From contig NZ_CP151634.1 in assembly GCF_038397725.1 (NCBI RefSeq), positions 1,488,001-1,552,000 of the forward strand: a stretch of 64,000 bases of DNA, in the 5' to 3' direction. Shown here in pieces: positions 19,499 to 29,948 of the stretch (positions are counted from its first letter, which is position 1; each line of letters starts with the position of its first letter). Below the pieces are notes generated by a model that ran no database searches, was not told the DNA's origin, and saw nothing but the letters and a program-made list of their open reading frames with translations. This stretch comes from Microbacterium sp. LWO13-1.2 (lineage in GTDB: Bacteria; Actinomycetota; Actinomycetes; Actinomycetales; Microbacteriaceae). Position numbers and translations under genes: made by a program.

Positions 19499-19532
19499 CG
19501 GGAGGCCGGAACAGAGTAGCGCCGCACCGCAT

Positions 19533-19568
19533 CGAGCCGCGCTGGGCGAATCGCCCCAGCGCGGCTCG
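19533..19568 (+). terminator. Terminator after GH43 gene
   Basis: Perfect 14-base arms (19533-19546 and 19555-19568) around an 8-base loop, 34 bases after the stop at 19498 and before the LacI gene. Confidence 0.7.
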
Positions 19569-19630
19569 GCGCGCCCTTCCCCGCCGCCCGGGTAGTCTTG
19601 CGATGTTCGCGGTCGCGGGGAGGGGGAGGC

Positions 19631-20650
19631 ATGAGCAGTGGTTCGGCGCCCTCAGGCGACTCGGCACGTCCGAGCATCTACGACGTCGCGGATCGCGCCG
19701 GCGTCTCGCACATGACCGTGTCGCGCGTGCTCAACGGCCACCCCAACATCCGGGAATCGACCAGGCATCGCGTCATGGATGCGATCGAGCAACTGAACTA
19801 CACCCGCAGCTCGATCGCCCGCGCCCTCGCGACCCGCAGGTCGATGCGGATCGGCGCGATCGTCGACAACCCCGAGCAGTTCGGTCCGAACAGCACTCTT
19901 CGAGCAGTCGAGACCGCGGCGCGCGCTGAGGGGTACGCGGTCAGCGCGTTCTCGGTCGTCGATGCCGAGGCCGGCGGCATCGATGCCGGGGTGCTGGAGC
20001 TCGTCACCCAGGGCATCGATGCGCTGTGCGTGATCGCACCGCGTGCTTCGTCTCTGGATGCGGTGCGGCTCGCGACCGTCCCCACGCTCGTGGTGAAGGA
20101 AGAGCCGGATGACCGCATGCACACGGTCGCGGTCGACCAGCGAGCCGGTGCGACGGCCGCGGTGCGGCACCTCATCGACCTCGGGCACCGGGTGATCCTG
20201 CACGTCGCCGGTCCGCAGGACTGGCTCGATGCCAAGGCGCGGACCGAGGCATGGCGGAGCTGCCTCGAACAGGACGGGCTTGAGGTGCGCGACCTCGCCA
20301 TCGGCGACTGGTCATCCGACTCCGGGTACGAGTTCGGGCGGACGCTCGAACTGGGCGACGCCACCGCCGTGTTCGTCGCGAACGACCAGATGGCGCTCGG
20401 CTTCATCCATGGACTCGCCGAGCGCGGCCTCCGGGTGCCCGAAGACATCAGCGTCGTCGGCTTCGACGACCTCCCCGACGCCCGCCACTATCTGCCGCCG
20501 TTGACCACTGTGCGGCAGGACTTCGCCGCGCTCGGACGACTGGTGATGCGCGAGCTGCTGATCGCGATCGACGGCGGCGAATCGGATCTGCGCGAGCTCA
20601 TCCAGCCCGAGCTCGTTGTGCGTGCCTCGTCGGCGCCGCCGCGCGCCTGA
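19631..20650 (+). CDS. LacI-family transcriptional regulator (1 of 3)
   Basis: 339 aa sugar-responsive repressor. The ATG at 19631 follows GGGGGAGG; upstream in-frame codons lack a ribosome site. N-terminal helix-turn-helix SIYDVADRAGVSHMTVSRVLN (about 15-35), hinge, then a periplasmic-binding-like sensor with the usual ending VVGFDDLPDARHYLPPLTTVRQD. Its recognition helix (VSHMTVSRVLN) is the same as in the regulator at 23424, so the two probably read very similar operators, the CGGTAACA(T/G) boxes of this locus. The gene downstream at 20763 carries such a box. The effector (arabinose or an arabino-oligosaccharide) is inferred. Confidence 0.9.
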   Translation: MSSGSAPSGDSARPSIYDVADRAGVSHMTVSRVLNGHPNIRESTRHRVMDAIEQLNYTRSSIARALATRRSMRIGAIVDNPEQFGPNSTLRAVETAARAEGYAVSAFSVVDAEAGGIDAGVLELVTQGIDALCVIAPRASSLDAVRLATVPTLVVKEEPDDRMHTVAVDQRAGATAAVRHLIDLGHRVILHVAGPQDWLDAKARTEAWRSCLEQDGLEVRDLAIGDWSSDSGYEFGRTLELGDATAVFVANDQMALGFIHGLAERGLRVPEDISVVGFDDLPDARHYLPPLTTVRQDFAALGRLVMRELLIAIDGGESDLRELIQPELVVRASSAPPRA

Positions 20651-20706
20651 GCACCGCACGCGAGCGCTGTCAAGGCTTTTCGAAACCGTTGCTCCTCGTT
20701 TTCTGA

Positions 20707-20719
20707 TACCGGTAACATC
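20707..20719 (+). promoter_or_regulatory. LacI-type operator before GH43-CBM6 gene
   Basis: TACCGGTAACATC, with the 8-base palindrome TACCGGTA at its left and the shared CGGTAACATC word at 20710-20719. It lies 43 bases before the ATG at 20763. Confidence 0.6.
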
Positions 20720-20762
20720 CGAGCTGTCGGCGTCTCGCGCCGCATCTCGAAGAGGAGACCGC

Positions 20763-23303
20763 ATGAAGAAGATCATCGACGGCGCCAGGACGGCGCCGCA
20801 TACCGGACGGGCGCGAGGCAGGTCGATCCGACTCGCCACGGCGCTGGTGGGCGCCGCCGCACTCGTCGCATCGCCGATGGCGGCGTTCGGCAGCAGCGCG
20901 GTGTACACCGCACCTGCCGGCATCGTCGAGAGCGGCGTGCTCTCCGGCATCGTGCCGGCAGCCGGCGCCGTCGTGACGGCCGTGGCCGACCCGCCGGCCG
21001 TACCGGGGAACCTGCTGCCGGATGGCCGCTTCGTCAGCGACTTCGCCGGTTGGAGCGCTCCGCGCGGGGGAACGCTGGCATTGAGCGAGGATGCCGCGAG
21101 CGGTGCGCACTCATTGCAGGCGACGGCCCGCGCGAACACCCAGTCCGGTCCCTTCGCCAGTGTCACCGGCAAGATCGAGCTCGGCGCCGTGTACCGGTTG
21201 ACCGGAAAGCTGAAGTTCGACGAGGGCAACGCCACGCAGCAGTTCAACTTCACGTTCTGCCCGGCGAACTTCAACGGCTGCGCCGACTATGGCCAGACTT
21301 TCACCAAGGGTGAGTGGGGCAGCTTCTCGCGGGAGTTCACCGCCGAGGCGAAGCACGTCGCCGCGGACTGGCTCTTCGTCGAGACGCCGTGGGGCTCCAG
21401 CGCGCTGCAGGCGTTCAGCGTCGACGAGGTCTCTCTCATCAAGATCGCCGACGCGCCGGAAGGGCCCGACTTCGCAGGCCTGGAGAACGTGCAGACCAAG
21501 CCGATCGGCGACCACAACCCGCTGGTCGGCCACAAGTTCGGCGCCGATCCGCACCACCTCGTCTACGACGGTCGCCTGTACATCTACTCGACGGACGACA
21601 CGCAGCAGTACGACCTGAACAGCAAGGACGCGAACGGACTGCCGACGCAGTCCAATGGCTACGGCGGGATCACCCGGCTGAACGTGATGTCCACCAGTGA
21701 CATGGTCAACTGGGTCGATCACGGCACGGTTCCCGTCGCGCGTGAAGGCGGCGCGGCGCCGTGGAGCCGGAACTCCTGGGCACCGGCCGCGATCGAGAAG
21801 GACGGCAAGGTCTACCTGTACTTCTGCGACAGCGGAACAGGAACGGCCGTGGTCGTCGGCGGTTCGCCGCTCGGGCCGTGGGAGGACCCGCTCGGGAAGA
21901 AGATCATCCCGGACACCGTGTCGCCCGAGTACATCGCCGGCGGCGGATTCCCGGCCGGGATGTGGCTGTTCGACCCCGAGGTGTTCATCGACGACGACGG
22001 ACAGGGCTACCTGTACTTCGGCGGCAACTCGCAGATCGGCACCTCACCAAACGTGCAGGGACCGCAGAACCCGAAGTCGACCAGAGTGGTCAAGCTGAAG
22101 GACGACATGGTCACCCTCGACGGCGACCCGGTCGAGATCGACGGGCCCGGGATGTTCGAGGCCTCGAGCATGTTCAAGCACGACGGCAAGTACTACTACT
22201 CGTACTCGTCGAACTTCCAGGTCAACGAGGTGCCGGGGGCGTACCCGTCGCGGGGCGCGATCGCGTACATGATGACCGATGACCCGATGGATCTCACGGC
22301 CGCACAGTACGCGGGCGTGGCATTCCAGAACCCCTCGACCTTCTTCGGCGCAGGCAACGGGGGCAACAACCACTCCGACATGTTCGACTACAAGGGCGGC
22401 ACGTACTTCACCTACCACGCCCAAACCAGGGGTGCGGCATGGGCGGCGGCGCTGGGAACGCCGGGTGCGACTCAGGGTTACCGCTCCGTGCACATCGACA
22501 AGCTCGAGTTCAACGCGGACGGCACGATCAAGCCGGTCACCGGAACCCGGGCCGGCGTCGAGCAGGTCGAGAGCTTCGATCCGTATCGCACCTTCGAGGC
22601 CGAGACCCTGGCGTGGCAGCGCGGAATCAGCACGGCGAAGACGGATGCCGCCTCGGTGGAGTTCCCGAAGCACAACGGCGGCGGCAACATGATGCTTTCC
22701 GCCATCGATGACGGGGACTTCGCCGGAATCGCCGGAGTCGACTTCGGGGCAGGCGCCGCGACGGTCTCGGCCACGGTGAAGCCGCTCGTCGCCGGCGGCA
22801 GCATCCAGGTGCGCCTGGATGACGTCGACGGTCCGGTCATCGCCGAGATCCCTGTCGGCGGCACCGTCGGTGAGTGGACGAGTGTGCAGGCGGCCGTGAC
22901 GGGAGCCACCGGAGAGCATGACGTGTTCTTCGTGTTCGCCGGTCCGGAGGGTGCCGAAGCGACGGCCGATCTCGTCGAAGTGGACAACTGGTCCTTCACG
23001 GCCGCCGCGTCGCTGGAGTTCTCGGTCGAGGTGACCACGCGCTGCGTCGCGGGCAAGAACCTGACCCAGACCGTACGGGTGGTGAACGAGGATGCGGTGG
23101 GGATCGCTTTCACCGCGGTGTCCGACTTCGGGCGTCGTGATCTCGGCACGGTGCTGCCGGATGCCGGAAAGTCTGCCGCGATCAACACCCGCGCGGCGAC
23201 CATCCCGGCCGGCGAGGTGACGGTCGAGGCCACGGCCACGGTCGGCGGCGAACAGGTGCAGGTGCAGCGGCAGGTCGACACCGAGGCGGCCGCATGCGGC
23301 TGA
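20763..23303 (+). CDS. Secreted GH43 enzyme with N-terminal CBM4/9-like and C-terminal CBM6-like domains
   Basis: 846 aa. The ATG at 20763 follows GAGGAGA; the longer frame crosses the operator and is rejected. Order: basic N-terminus and hydrophobic signal segment (about 1-45), a CBM4/9-like jelly roll (about 80-235, from LPDGRF), GH43 domain with Asp262 (GADPHH), Asp404 (FDPEVF) and Glu466 (FEASSM), a CBM6-like domain (about 610-750, from TFEAET), and the shared module (RCVAGK ... ACG). The GH43-CBM6 combination is common in arabinofuranohydrolases acting on arabinoxylan or arabinan. It has its own operator and a strong terminator, so it is probably monocistronic. Confidence 0.9.
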   Translation: MKKIIDGARTAPHTGRARGRSIRLATALVGAAALVASPMAAFGSSAVYTAPAGIVESGVLSGIVPAAGAVVTAVADPPAVPGNLLPDGRFVSDFAGWSAPRGGTLALSEDAASGAHSLQATARANTQSGPFASVTGKIELGAVYRLTGKLKFDEGNATQQFNFTFCPANFNGCADYGQTFTKGEWGSFSREFTAEAKHVAADWLFVETPWGSSALQAFSVDEVSLIKIADAPEGPDFAGLENVQTKPIGDHNPLVGHKFGADPHHLVYDGRLYIYSTDDTQQYDLNSKDANGLPTQSNGYGGITRLNVMSTSDMVNWVDHGTVPVAREGGAAPWSRNSWAPAAIEKDGKVYLYFCDSGTGTAVVVGGSPLGPWEDPLGKKIIPDTVSPEYIAGGGFPAGMWLFDPEVFIDDDGQGYLYFGGNSQIGTSPNVQGPQNPKSTRVVKLKDDMVTLDGDPVEIDGPGMFEASSMFKHDGKYYYSYSSNFQVNEVPGAYPSRGAIAYMMTDDPMDLTAAQYAGVAFQNPSTFFGAGNGGNNHSDMFDYKGGTYFTYHAQTRGAAWAAALGTPGATQGYRSVHIDKLEFNADGTIKPVTGTRAGVEQVESFDPYRTFEAETLAWQRGISTAKTDAASVEFPKHNGGGNMMLSAIDDGDFAGIAGVDFGAGAATVSATVKPLVAGGSIQVRLDDVDGPVIAEIPVGGTVGEWTSVQAAVTGATGEHDVFFVFAGPEGAEATADLVEVDNWSFTAAASLEFSVEVTTRCVAGKNLTQTVRVVNEDAVGIAFTAVSDFGRRDLGTVLPDAGKSAAINTRAATIPAGEVTVEATATVGGEQVQVQRQVDTEAAACG

Positions 23304-23322
23304 TGCTCTGACGCTCTGACGT

Positions 23323-23357
23323 GCAGAAGGATCCGGGCAATGCCCGGGTCCTTCTGC
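23323..23357 (+). terminator. Terminator after GH43-CBM6 gene
   Basis: Arms GCAGAAGGATCCGGGC (from 23323) and GCCCGGGTCCTTCTGC pair over 16 bases with one wobble and an AAT loop. Confidence 0.75.
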
Positions 23358-23383
23358 GCATCGATTGCGCCGCCGGAGCTGTT

Positions 23384-23395
23384 CTCGGTAACATC
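23384..23395 (+). promoter_or_regulatory. LacI-type operator half before LacI-2 and ABC ATPase genes
   Basis: CTCGGTAACATC shares the ten-base word CGGTAACATC with 20710 and 26069; its left half is degenerate. It lies 28 bases before the ATG at 23424 and may give autoregulation. Confidence 0.5.
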
Positions 23396-23423
23396 ATCGA
23401 AGGCGGGGCCGACGGAGGTGCGC

Positions 23424-24443
23424 ATGGTGAACGTCGGCTCGGACAAGCCCAATATCCGCCAGGTGGCGGTGATCGCCGGCGTCTCGCACATGACCGTCTC
23501 GCGGGTGCTGAACGATCACCCGAACATCAAACCGGACACCAAACGGCGCGTGCTCGAGGCCATCGAAGAGCTCGACTACCGTCCCAACCTCGTTGCCCGC
23601 GCGCTTGCGACTCAGCGCACCAGGCGCATCGGCGTCATCATCGAGAGTCCGGTGGCCTTCGGTCCGACCAGCATCCTCCGGGCCGTCGAACTCGCCGCCA
23701 GGGCCGCCGGGTACTCGGTCACAGCGGTCGCGCTGCACGAGGGCGATGCGCTCACCCCGCAGGATGCCGTCGACAACCTCGTCACGCAGGGCGTCGACGC
23801 GCTGTGCGTGATTGCGCCGCGATCGTCGTCGGTGGCCGCGTTGCGCAGGATCTCGCTCAGCGTGCCGATGCTCGTGGTGAAGGCGGATGCCGACCCCACG
23901 TTCCTGACGGTATCGATCGACCAGCACGCCGGCACGACGCTCGTCGTCGACCACCTCGTCTCGCTCGGGCATCGCGACATCCTGCACCTCGCCGGCCCCC
24001 TGGATTGGCTGGACGCTCGGGCCAGAGAACGCGCCTTCCACTCCAGGGCGAAGTCCTGGGGTATCCGGGAGCGACCGATCGTGGTCGGCGATTGGACCGC
24101 CGACTTCGCCTACGACTTCGCCATGGGACTGAACCGCCTCCCCGACTACACCGCGATCTTCGTGGCCAACGACGACATGGCGATCGGGCTGATCCACGGA
24201 CTGCATGACAAGGGATTCGAGGTGCCGAAGGACCTCAGCATCGTCGGCTTCGATGATGTGCCGCTGGCGCGCCACTTCCTGCCGCCGCTGACGACCGTGC
24301 GCCAGGACTTCCACGCGCTGGGCGGCGCCGTCGTCGAGATGCTCCGCGCTGCGATGGAGGAGCGCGAGATCCCGCCGCTGACCCGCATCCCGACCGAACT
24401 CGTGCCGCGGGCGTCGTCTGCCGCGCCGCGGGAGGTGCGCTGA
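23424..24443 (+). CDS. LacI-family transcriptional regulator (2 of 3)
   Basis: 339 aa. The ATG at 23424 follows GGAGGTG. Helix-turn-helix at about 8-32 (VAVIAGVSHMTVSRVLN), hinge with ARALATQRT, sensor domain ending VVGFDD-type sequence and LPPLTTVRQDFHALGG. It closely resembles the regulator at 19631 and has the same recognition helix. Its stop overlaps the ATPase start by one base (TGATG), so regulator and ATPase are made together. A CGGTAACATC box at 23386 suggests autoregulation. It probably controls the sugar importer that follows. Confidence 0.9.
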   Translation: MVNVGSDKPNIRQVAVIAGVSHMTVSRVLNDHPNIKPDTKRRVLEAIEELDYRPNLVARALATQRTRRIGVIIESPVAFGPTSILRAVELAARAAGYSVTAVALHEGDALTPQDAVDNLVTQGVDALCVIAPRSSSVAALRRISLSVPMLVVKADADPTFLTVSIDQHAGTTLVVDHLVSLGHRDILHLAGPLDWLDARARERAFHSRAKSWGIRERPIVVGDWTADFAYDFAMGLNRLPDYTAIFVANDDMAIGLIHGLHDKGFEVPKDLSIVGFDDVPLARHFLPPLTTVRQDFHALGGAVVEMLRAAMEEREIPPLTRIPTELVPRASSAAPREVR

Positions 24444-25987
24444 TGGCGCTCCCCGACCCGCAGCCGCTGGTCGAGCTCGAAGGAATCACCGTGGATTTCC
24501 CCGGGGTGCGCGCTCTCGACGATGTCGACTTCCGGCTGTTCCCCGGCGAGGTGCACGCGCTGATGGGTGAGAACGGCGCAGGCAAGTCCACGCTGATCGC
24601 CGTCCTCACCGGTACCTGCGCACCGGTGACCGGAACGGTCAGCGTCGCCGGTGAGCAGCGCCGCTTCGCGGGTGTGGCCGATGCCCGTGCCGCGGGGATC
24701 GCGACCGTCTTCCAGGAGACGCAGCTGAGCCCGAACCTGAGTGTCGGTGAGAACGTCATGCTGGGGCGCGAGCGCCGCGGCATGTTCGGCATCGACTGGC
24801 GCCGGACGAGAGCGGATGCGGCTGCCGCACTGGCACGGCTCGGTCTCGACGACCTCGACCCGAAGACTCCGTTGTCGATGCTCTCGCCGGCGCAGAAACA
24901 GCTCGTGGCGCTTGCGCGCGCCGTCGTCGATGACCCCCGGGTGCTGGTGCTTGACGAACCCACCTCGAGCCTCGATCAGGCCGAAGTCGCCATCCTGATG
25001 CGCGTGATCCGGGGCCTTCGGGAACGCGGGGTCGCGATCCTGTTCGTCTCGCACTTCCTCGAACAGGCCTTCGCGATCAGCGATCGGATGACGGTGCTGC
25101 GCGGCGGGCGCTGGATCGGAGAGCACGCGACCCGCGACCTCGAGCGCGCCGACCTCATCTCGCAGATGCTCGGCAAGGACATCGAGAGCCTGCGAGCGCT
25201 GAAGTCGGAGCGCAAGGCCCACCACTACGCCTCGGACGCCACACCCGTGCTGCAGGCGACGGATCTGGGACGCCGCGGCGAACTGGACCGGATGGATGTG
25301 GAGGTGCAGCGCGGCGAGATCGTCGGCCTCGCGGGGCTGCGCGGCTCCGGGCGGACCGAGCTGGCCTCCCTGCTGAGCGGATCCGTCCGGGCGGACAGCG
25401 GCGAGATATGGGTCGACGGCGCGAAAGTCGACATGCGCAGTCCCTCGACGGCGCTGCGGCACCGCATCGCGATGACCGCCGAGAGCCGCCGCACGCAGGG
25501 GCTGATCGGCGAGCTCACGGCGCGCGAGAACATCGTGCTCTCTCTGCAGGCGCTGCGTGGCTGGTCGCGACCATTGTCGCCGTCGGAAGCTGCGACGCTG
25601 ATCGACACCTACGTGGAGGCGTTGCACCTGGACCCCGCCGACCTCGATCGGCCGGTGAAGCTGCTCTCCGGTGGTACCCAGCAGAAGGTTCTGCTGGCCC
25701 GCGCCCTCGCGGTGCGCCCGCACGTGCTGATCCTCGACGAGCCGACGCGCGGCATCGACATCGCCGCGAAGCTCGACATCCAGCGCCGGATCACACAGCT
25801 CGCCGGCGACGGCGTGGCGGTGGTGTTCATCTCCTCCGAACTCGAAGAGGTCGTGCGCTTGAGCGATCGCATCATCGTGCTGAAGGACCGGGAGAAGATC
25901 GGCGAGCTGAGCAACGGCCCCGGGGTGACCGTCGACACGGTCGTCGAGATGATCGCCGCAGACAGGGGGTCGACCGACGAATCGTGA
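24443..25987 (+). CDS. Sugar ABC transporter ATPase, duplicated-cassette type (first copy)
   Basis: 514 aa cytoplasmic ATPase of the RbsA/AraG/YtfR kind, with two nucleotide-binding domains in one chain. Walker A GENGAGKST at 42-50, Walker B VLVLDEPTSSLD, and a second half with GSGRTE, LSGGTQQKV and LILDEPTRGID. It is coupled to the LacI gene and is separated by about 190 bases, with two operators, from the binding-protein gene. A second, very similar ATPase at 27265 sits directly before the permeases. This copy therefore has no dedicated permease in the window; all key motifs look intact. It could share the permeases or be specialised for another substrate. Confidence 0.9.
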   Translation: MALPDPQPLVELEGITVDFPGVRALDDVDFRLFPGEVHALMGENGAGKSTLIAVLTGTCAPVTGTVSVAGEQRRFAGVADARAAGIATVFQETQLSPNLSVGENVMLGRERRGMFGIDWRRTRADAAAALARLGLDDLDPKTPLSMLSPAQKQLVALARAVVDDPRVLVLDEPTSSLDQAEVAILMRVIRGLRERGVAILFVSHFLEQAFAISDRMTVLRGGRWIGEHATRDLERADLISQMLGKDIESLRALKSERKAHHYASDATPVLQATDLGRRGELDRMDVEVQRGEIVGLAGLRGSGRTELASLLSGSVRADSGEIWVDGAKVDMRSPSTALRHRIAMTAESRRTQGLIGELTARENIVLSLQALRGWSRPLSPSEAATLIDTYVEALHLDPADLDRPVKLLSGGTQQKVLLARALAVRPHVLILDEPTRGIDIAAKLDIQRRITQLAGDGVAVVFISSELEEVVRLSDRIIVLKDREKIGELSNGPGVTVDTVVEMIAADRGSTDES

Positions 25988-25991
25988 CCGG

Positions 25992-26009
25992 ACTGTGACC
26001 GGTAACGAG
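25992..26009 (+). promoter_or_regulatory. Hybrid LacI-type operator, upstream site
   Basis: ACTGTGACCGGTAACGAG. Its left half equals the left half of the araD operator at 33001, and its right half carries the GGTAAC of the other boxes. A second box lies at 26064-26078, about 70 bases on, so repressor looping is possible. Confidence 0.5.
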
Positions 26010-26063
26010 AACGCGGCCGCGACTTTGAAAGAACTTTGCGAGAAATGTTGTGTTCCACGAATT

Positions 26064-26078
26064 GTTCCCGGTAACATC
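26064..26078 (+). promoter_or_regulatory. LacI-type operator before sugar-binding lipoprotein gene
   Basis: TTCCCGGTAACATCG contains CGGTAACATC (26069-26078), 99 bases before the ATG at 26178. Confidence 0.55.
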
Positions 26079-26177
26079 GCCGCAGGGCGCTCGACCAGGC
26101 GTCCTGCAATCACGCAGGGGACCACGTCGGTCCGCACGCTTGCCGGGGGAGAACCCCGGCCTCTCAAGGAGGAGAAC

Positions 26178-27176
26178 ATGTCCGTGAACACGCGCATCCG
26201 CACCGCACTGGGGCTGGCCGCAGTCGGCGCGCTCGCATTGGGTCTTGCCGCTTGCTCGACCGCGGCCCCGGAAGAGGGCAACGGAGGCGGCTCCGGTGAG
26301 CTGACCACCGTCGGCTTCGTCGCCGTCGGCCCCGAGGGAGCATGGCGCGAGGCGAACGAGCAGAACATCCAGGACACCTTCACCGAGGACGCCGGATACG
26401 AGCTCAAGTACGCACCAGCCACCAACCTCGACCAGAAGTCGCAGATCGACGCATTCACGTCTTTCGTCGACGAGGGCGTCGACGTCATCCTGCTGTCCGC
26501 CACCGAGGCGTCCGGCTGGGAGGACTCGCTCAAGCGTGCGCAGGAGGCCGAGATCCCGGTCATCCTGCTCGACCGCGGCATCGAGCCCGATGACGACAGC
26601 CTCTACGTCACCCGCATCGCCCCCGACAACGTCGAGGTCGCCAAGGAGGTCGGCGCCTGGGCTGCAGCCACCTTCCCCGATGGCGGCAACTACGTCGTCC
26701 TCGAGGGCCCGGCCGGCGTCGGCGTCGTCAACGAGCGCAACAAGGGCTTCGACGAGGGCCTCGGAGACACGAAGCTGACCAAGCTCGACGCGCAGACCGC
26801 GAACTGGTCTGCCGAAGAGGGCAAGAGCGTCTTCGAAACGATGCTGAAGGCCAACAGCAACAACATCCAGCTCGTGTTCGCCCAGAACGACGAGATGGGC
26901 CTCGGCGCGGCTCAGGCAGCTGAAGAGGCGGGCCTGGTCGTGGGCAAGGACGTCAAGATCGCCACGATCGACGGCACCAAGAACGCCATGACGGCGCTCG
27001 CCGACGGCCAGCTCAGCTACGTGCACGAGTACAACCCGCTGTTCGGGGAGACCGCCCTCGAGGTTGTCGAGAAGGCTCTCGCAGGCGAGAAGGTCGATTC
27101 CTACATCGTCGTCCCGAGCGAGGAGTTCGACTCGGCCGAGGCGGCCAAGGCCGTCCTGGCGGACCGCAAGTACTGA
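26178..27176 (+). CDS. Sugar-binding lipoprotein of CUT2-type ABC importer
   Basis: 332 aa extracellular substrate-binding protein. The ATG follows AGGAGGAG, the strongest ribosome site in the locus. A lipoprotein signal ends at LAACS, with Cys about residue 26, and a Gly/Ser-rich linker follows. The body is a periplasmic-binding fold resembling YtfQ-type galactofuranose/arabinose-binding proteins (VGFVAVGPEGAWREAN, ILLDRGIEPDD, FAQNDEMGLGA). It heads the importer operon with ATPase 27265 and permeases 28869 and 29945. A hairpin after its stop probably keeps it more abundant than the membrane parts. Arabinose or arabino-oligosaccharide as ligand is inferred from the locus. Confidence 0.92.
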   Translation: MSVNTRIRTALGLAAVGALALGLAACSTAAPEEGNGGGSGELTTVGFVAVGPEGAWREANEQNIQDTFTEDAGYELKYAPATNLDQKSQIDAFTSFVDEGVDVILLSATEASGWEDSLKRAQEAEIPVILLDRGIEPDDDSLYVTRIAPDNVEVAKEVGAWAAATFPDGGNYVVLEGPAGVGVVNERNKGFDEGLGDTKLTKLDAQTANWSAEEGKSVFETMLKANSNNIQLVFAQNDEMGLGAAQAAEEAGLVVGKDVKIATIDGTKNAMTALADGQLSYVHEYNPLFGETALEVVEKALAGEKVDSYIVVPSEEFDSAEAAKAVLADRKY

Positions 27177-27204
27177 TCACTCCGCCGGAGCGATCCGGCG
27201 ACCG

Positions 27205-27235
27205 GCCCGGGTGGCGGCGCGTCCGCCACCCGGGC
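27205..27235 (+). terminator. Attenuating hairpin after binding-protein gene
   Basis: Perfect 13-base arms (27205-27217 and 27223-27235) with a 5-base loop between the binding-protein and ATPase genes. It probably lets only part of the transcription continue into the importer genes. Confidence 0.7.
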
Positions 27236-27264
27236 AACACCATCTTCGAAACTGAGAGTCAGCG

Positions 27265-28868
<1,604 letters not shown>

Positions 28869-28872
<4 letters not shown>

Positions 28873-29948
28873 CCGCCGCATCTCGCACGTCGCTCTGGCG
28901 TGAACTCATCCACAAGCCGTTCTTCTGGGGGATCGTCGCGATCCTCGCGCTGCTCGCGCTGAACGTGGTGAAGGACCCCGCGTACCTCGCGATGTCAGTC
29001 AACCCCAACAACGGCAACCTCGTCGGAAACCTCATCGACATCCTGCGCCAGGCGGCGCCGATCATGATGATCGCGATCGGGATGTCGCTGGTCATCGCCA
29101 CCGGCGGCATCGACCTCTCGGTCGGATCGCTGATGGCCGTCGCCGGTGCCGTGTCGATGGAGTTCCTCAACGCCGCCGGCGACTCTGGCTCGGTGGGGGT
29201 CGCATTCGCCGCCGCCGGTCTCGCGCTGCTGATCACCGCCATCCTGGGCGCCGTCAACGGTGTGCTGGTGGCGTACGTCGGACTGCAACCCTTCATCGCC
29301 ACGCTCGTGCTGATGCTCGCCGGTCGCGGAATCGCGAAGGTGATCACCGGCGGGCAGAACACCGCGGCATCCAGTGATCCGTTCCGGTGGATCTCGAACG
29401 GGTACCTGATCGGCATCCCCGTGGTGTTCATCCTCGCCGTGCTGATCGTCATCCTCGTCGGCTGGGTCGTGCGCCGCAGCGCGCTCGGTCTGATGATCGA
29501 AGCGATCGGCATCAACCCCAAGGCCAGCCGGATGGCGGGCATCAAGCCCAAGGGCCTGCTGCTGACCACCTACATCCTGAGTGGCATCCTCGCCGGGATC
29601 GCCGGCATCATGTCGGTCGGCAGTGTGATGACCGTCGACATCTCCCGCACCGGCTACCAGCTGGAGCTCGACGCGATCCTCGCGGTCGTGATCGGCGGAG
29701 CATCCTTGGCCGGCGGAAAGTTCTCGCTCAGCGGGGCATTCGTCGGCGCCCTGCTCATCGCGACCCTCGACAAGACCGTGCTGTTCCTGGGCGTCTCCTC
29801 GTCGGCGACACCCGCGTTCAAGGCGATCGTGATCGTCGTGCTCTGCCTGCTGCAGTCCGAGCGCGTTCGCAGCTGGTTCCGCACGCGTCGGCGGGAGAAA
29901 CCGGCAGCATCAGAGCTGAAGACCATGAAAGAGGAGGTGCAGGCATGA
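28869..29948 (+). CDS. CUT2-type sugar ABC permease (YtfT-like)
   Basis: 359 aa integral membrane protein with about ten hydrophobic helices and the BPD_transp_2 hallmark ATGGIDLSVGS (about 77-87). It is coupled by four-base overlaps to both the ATPase upstream and the second permease downstream, so the two permeases probably form a heterodimeric channel. A basic cytoplasmic tail ends the protein. Confidence 0.92.
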
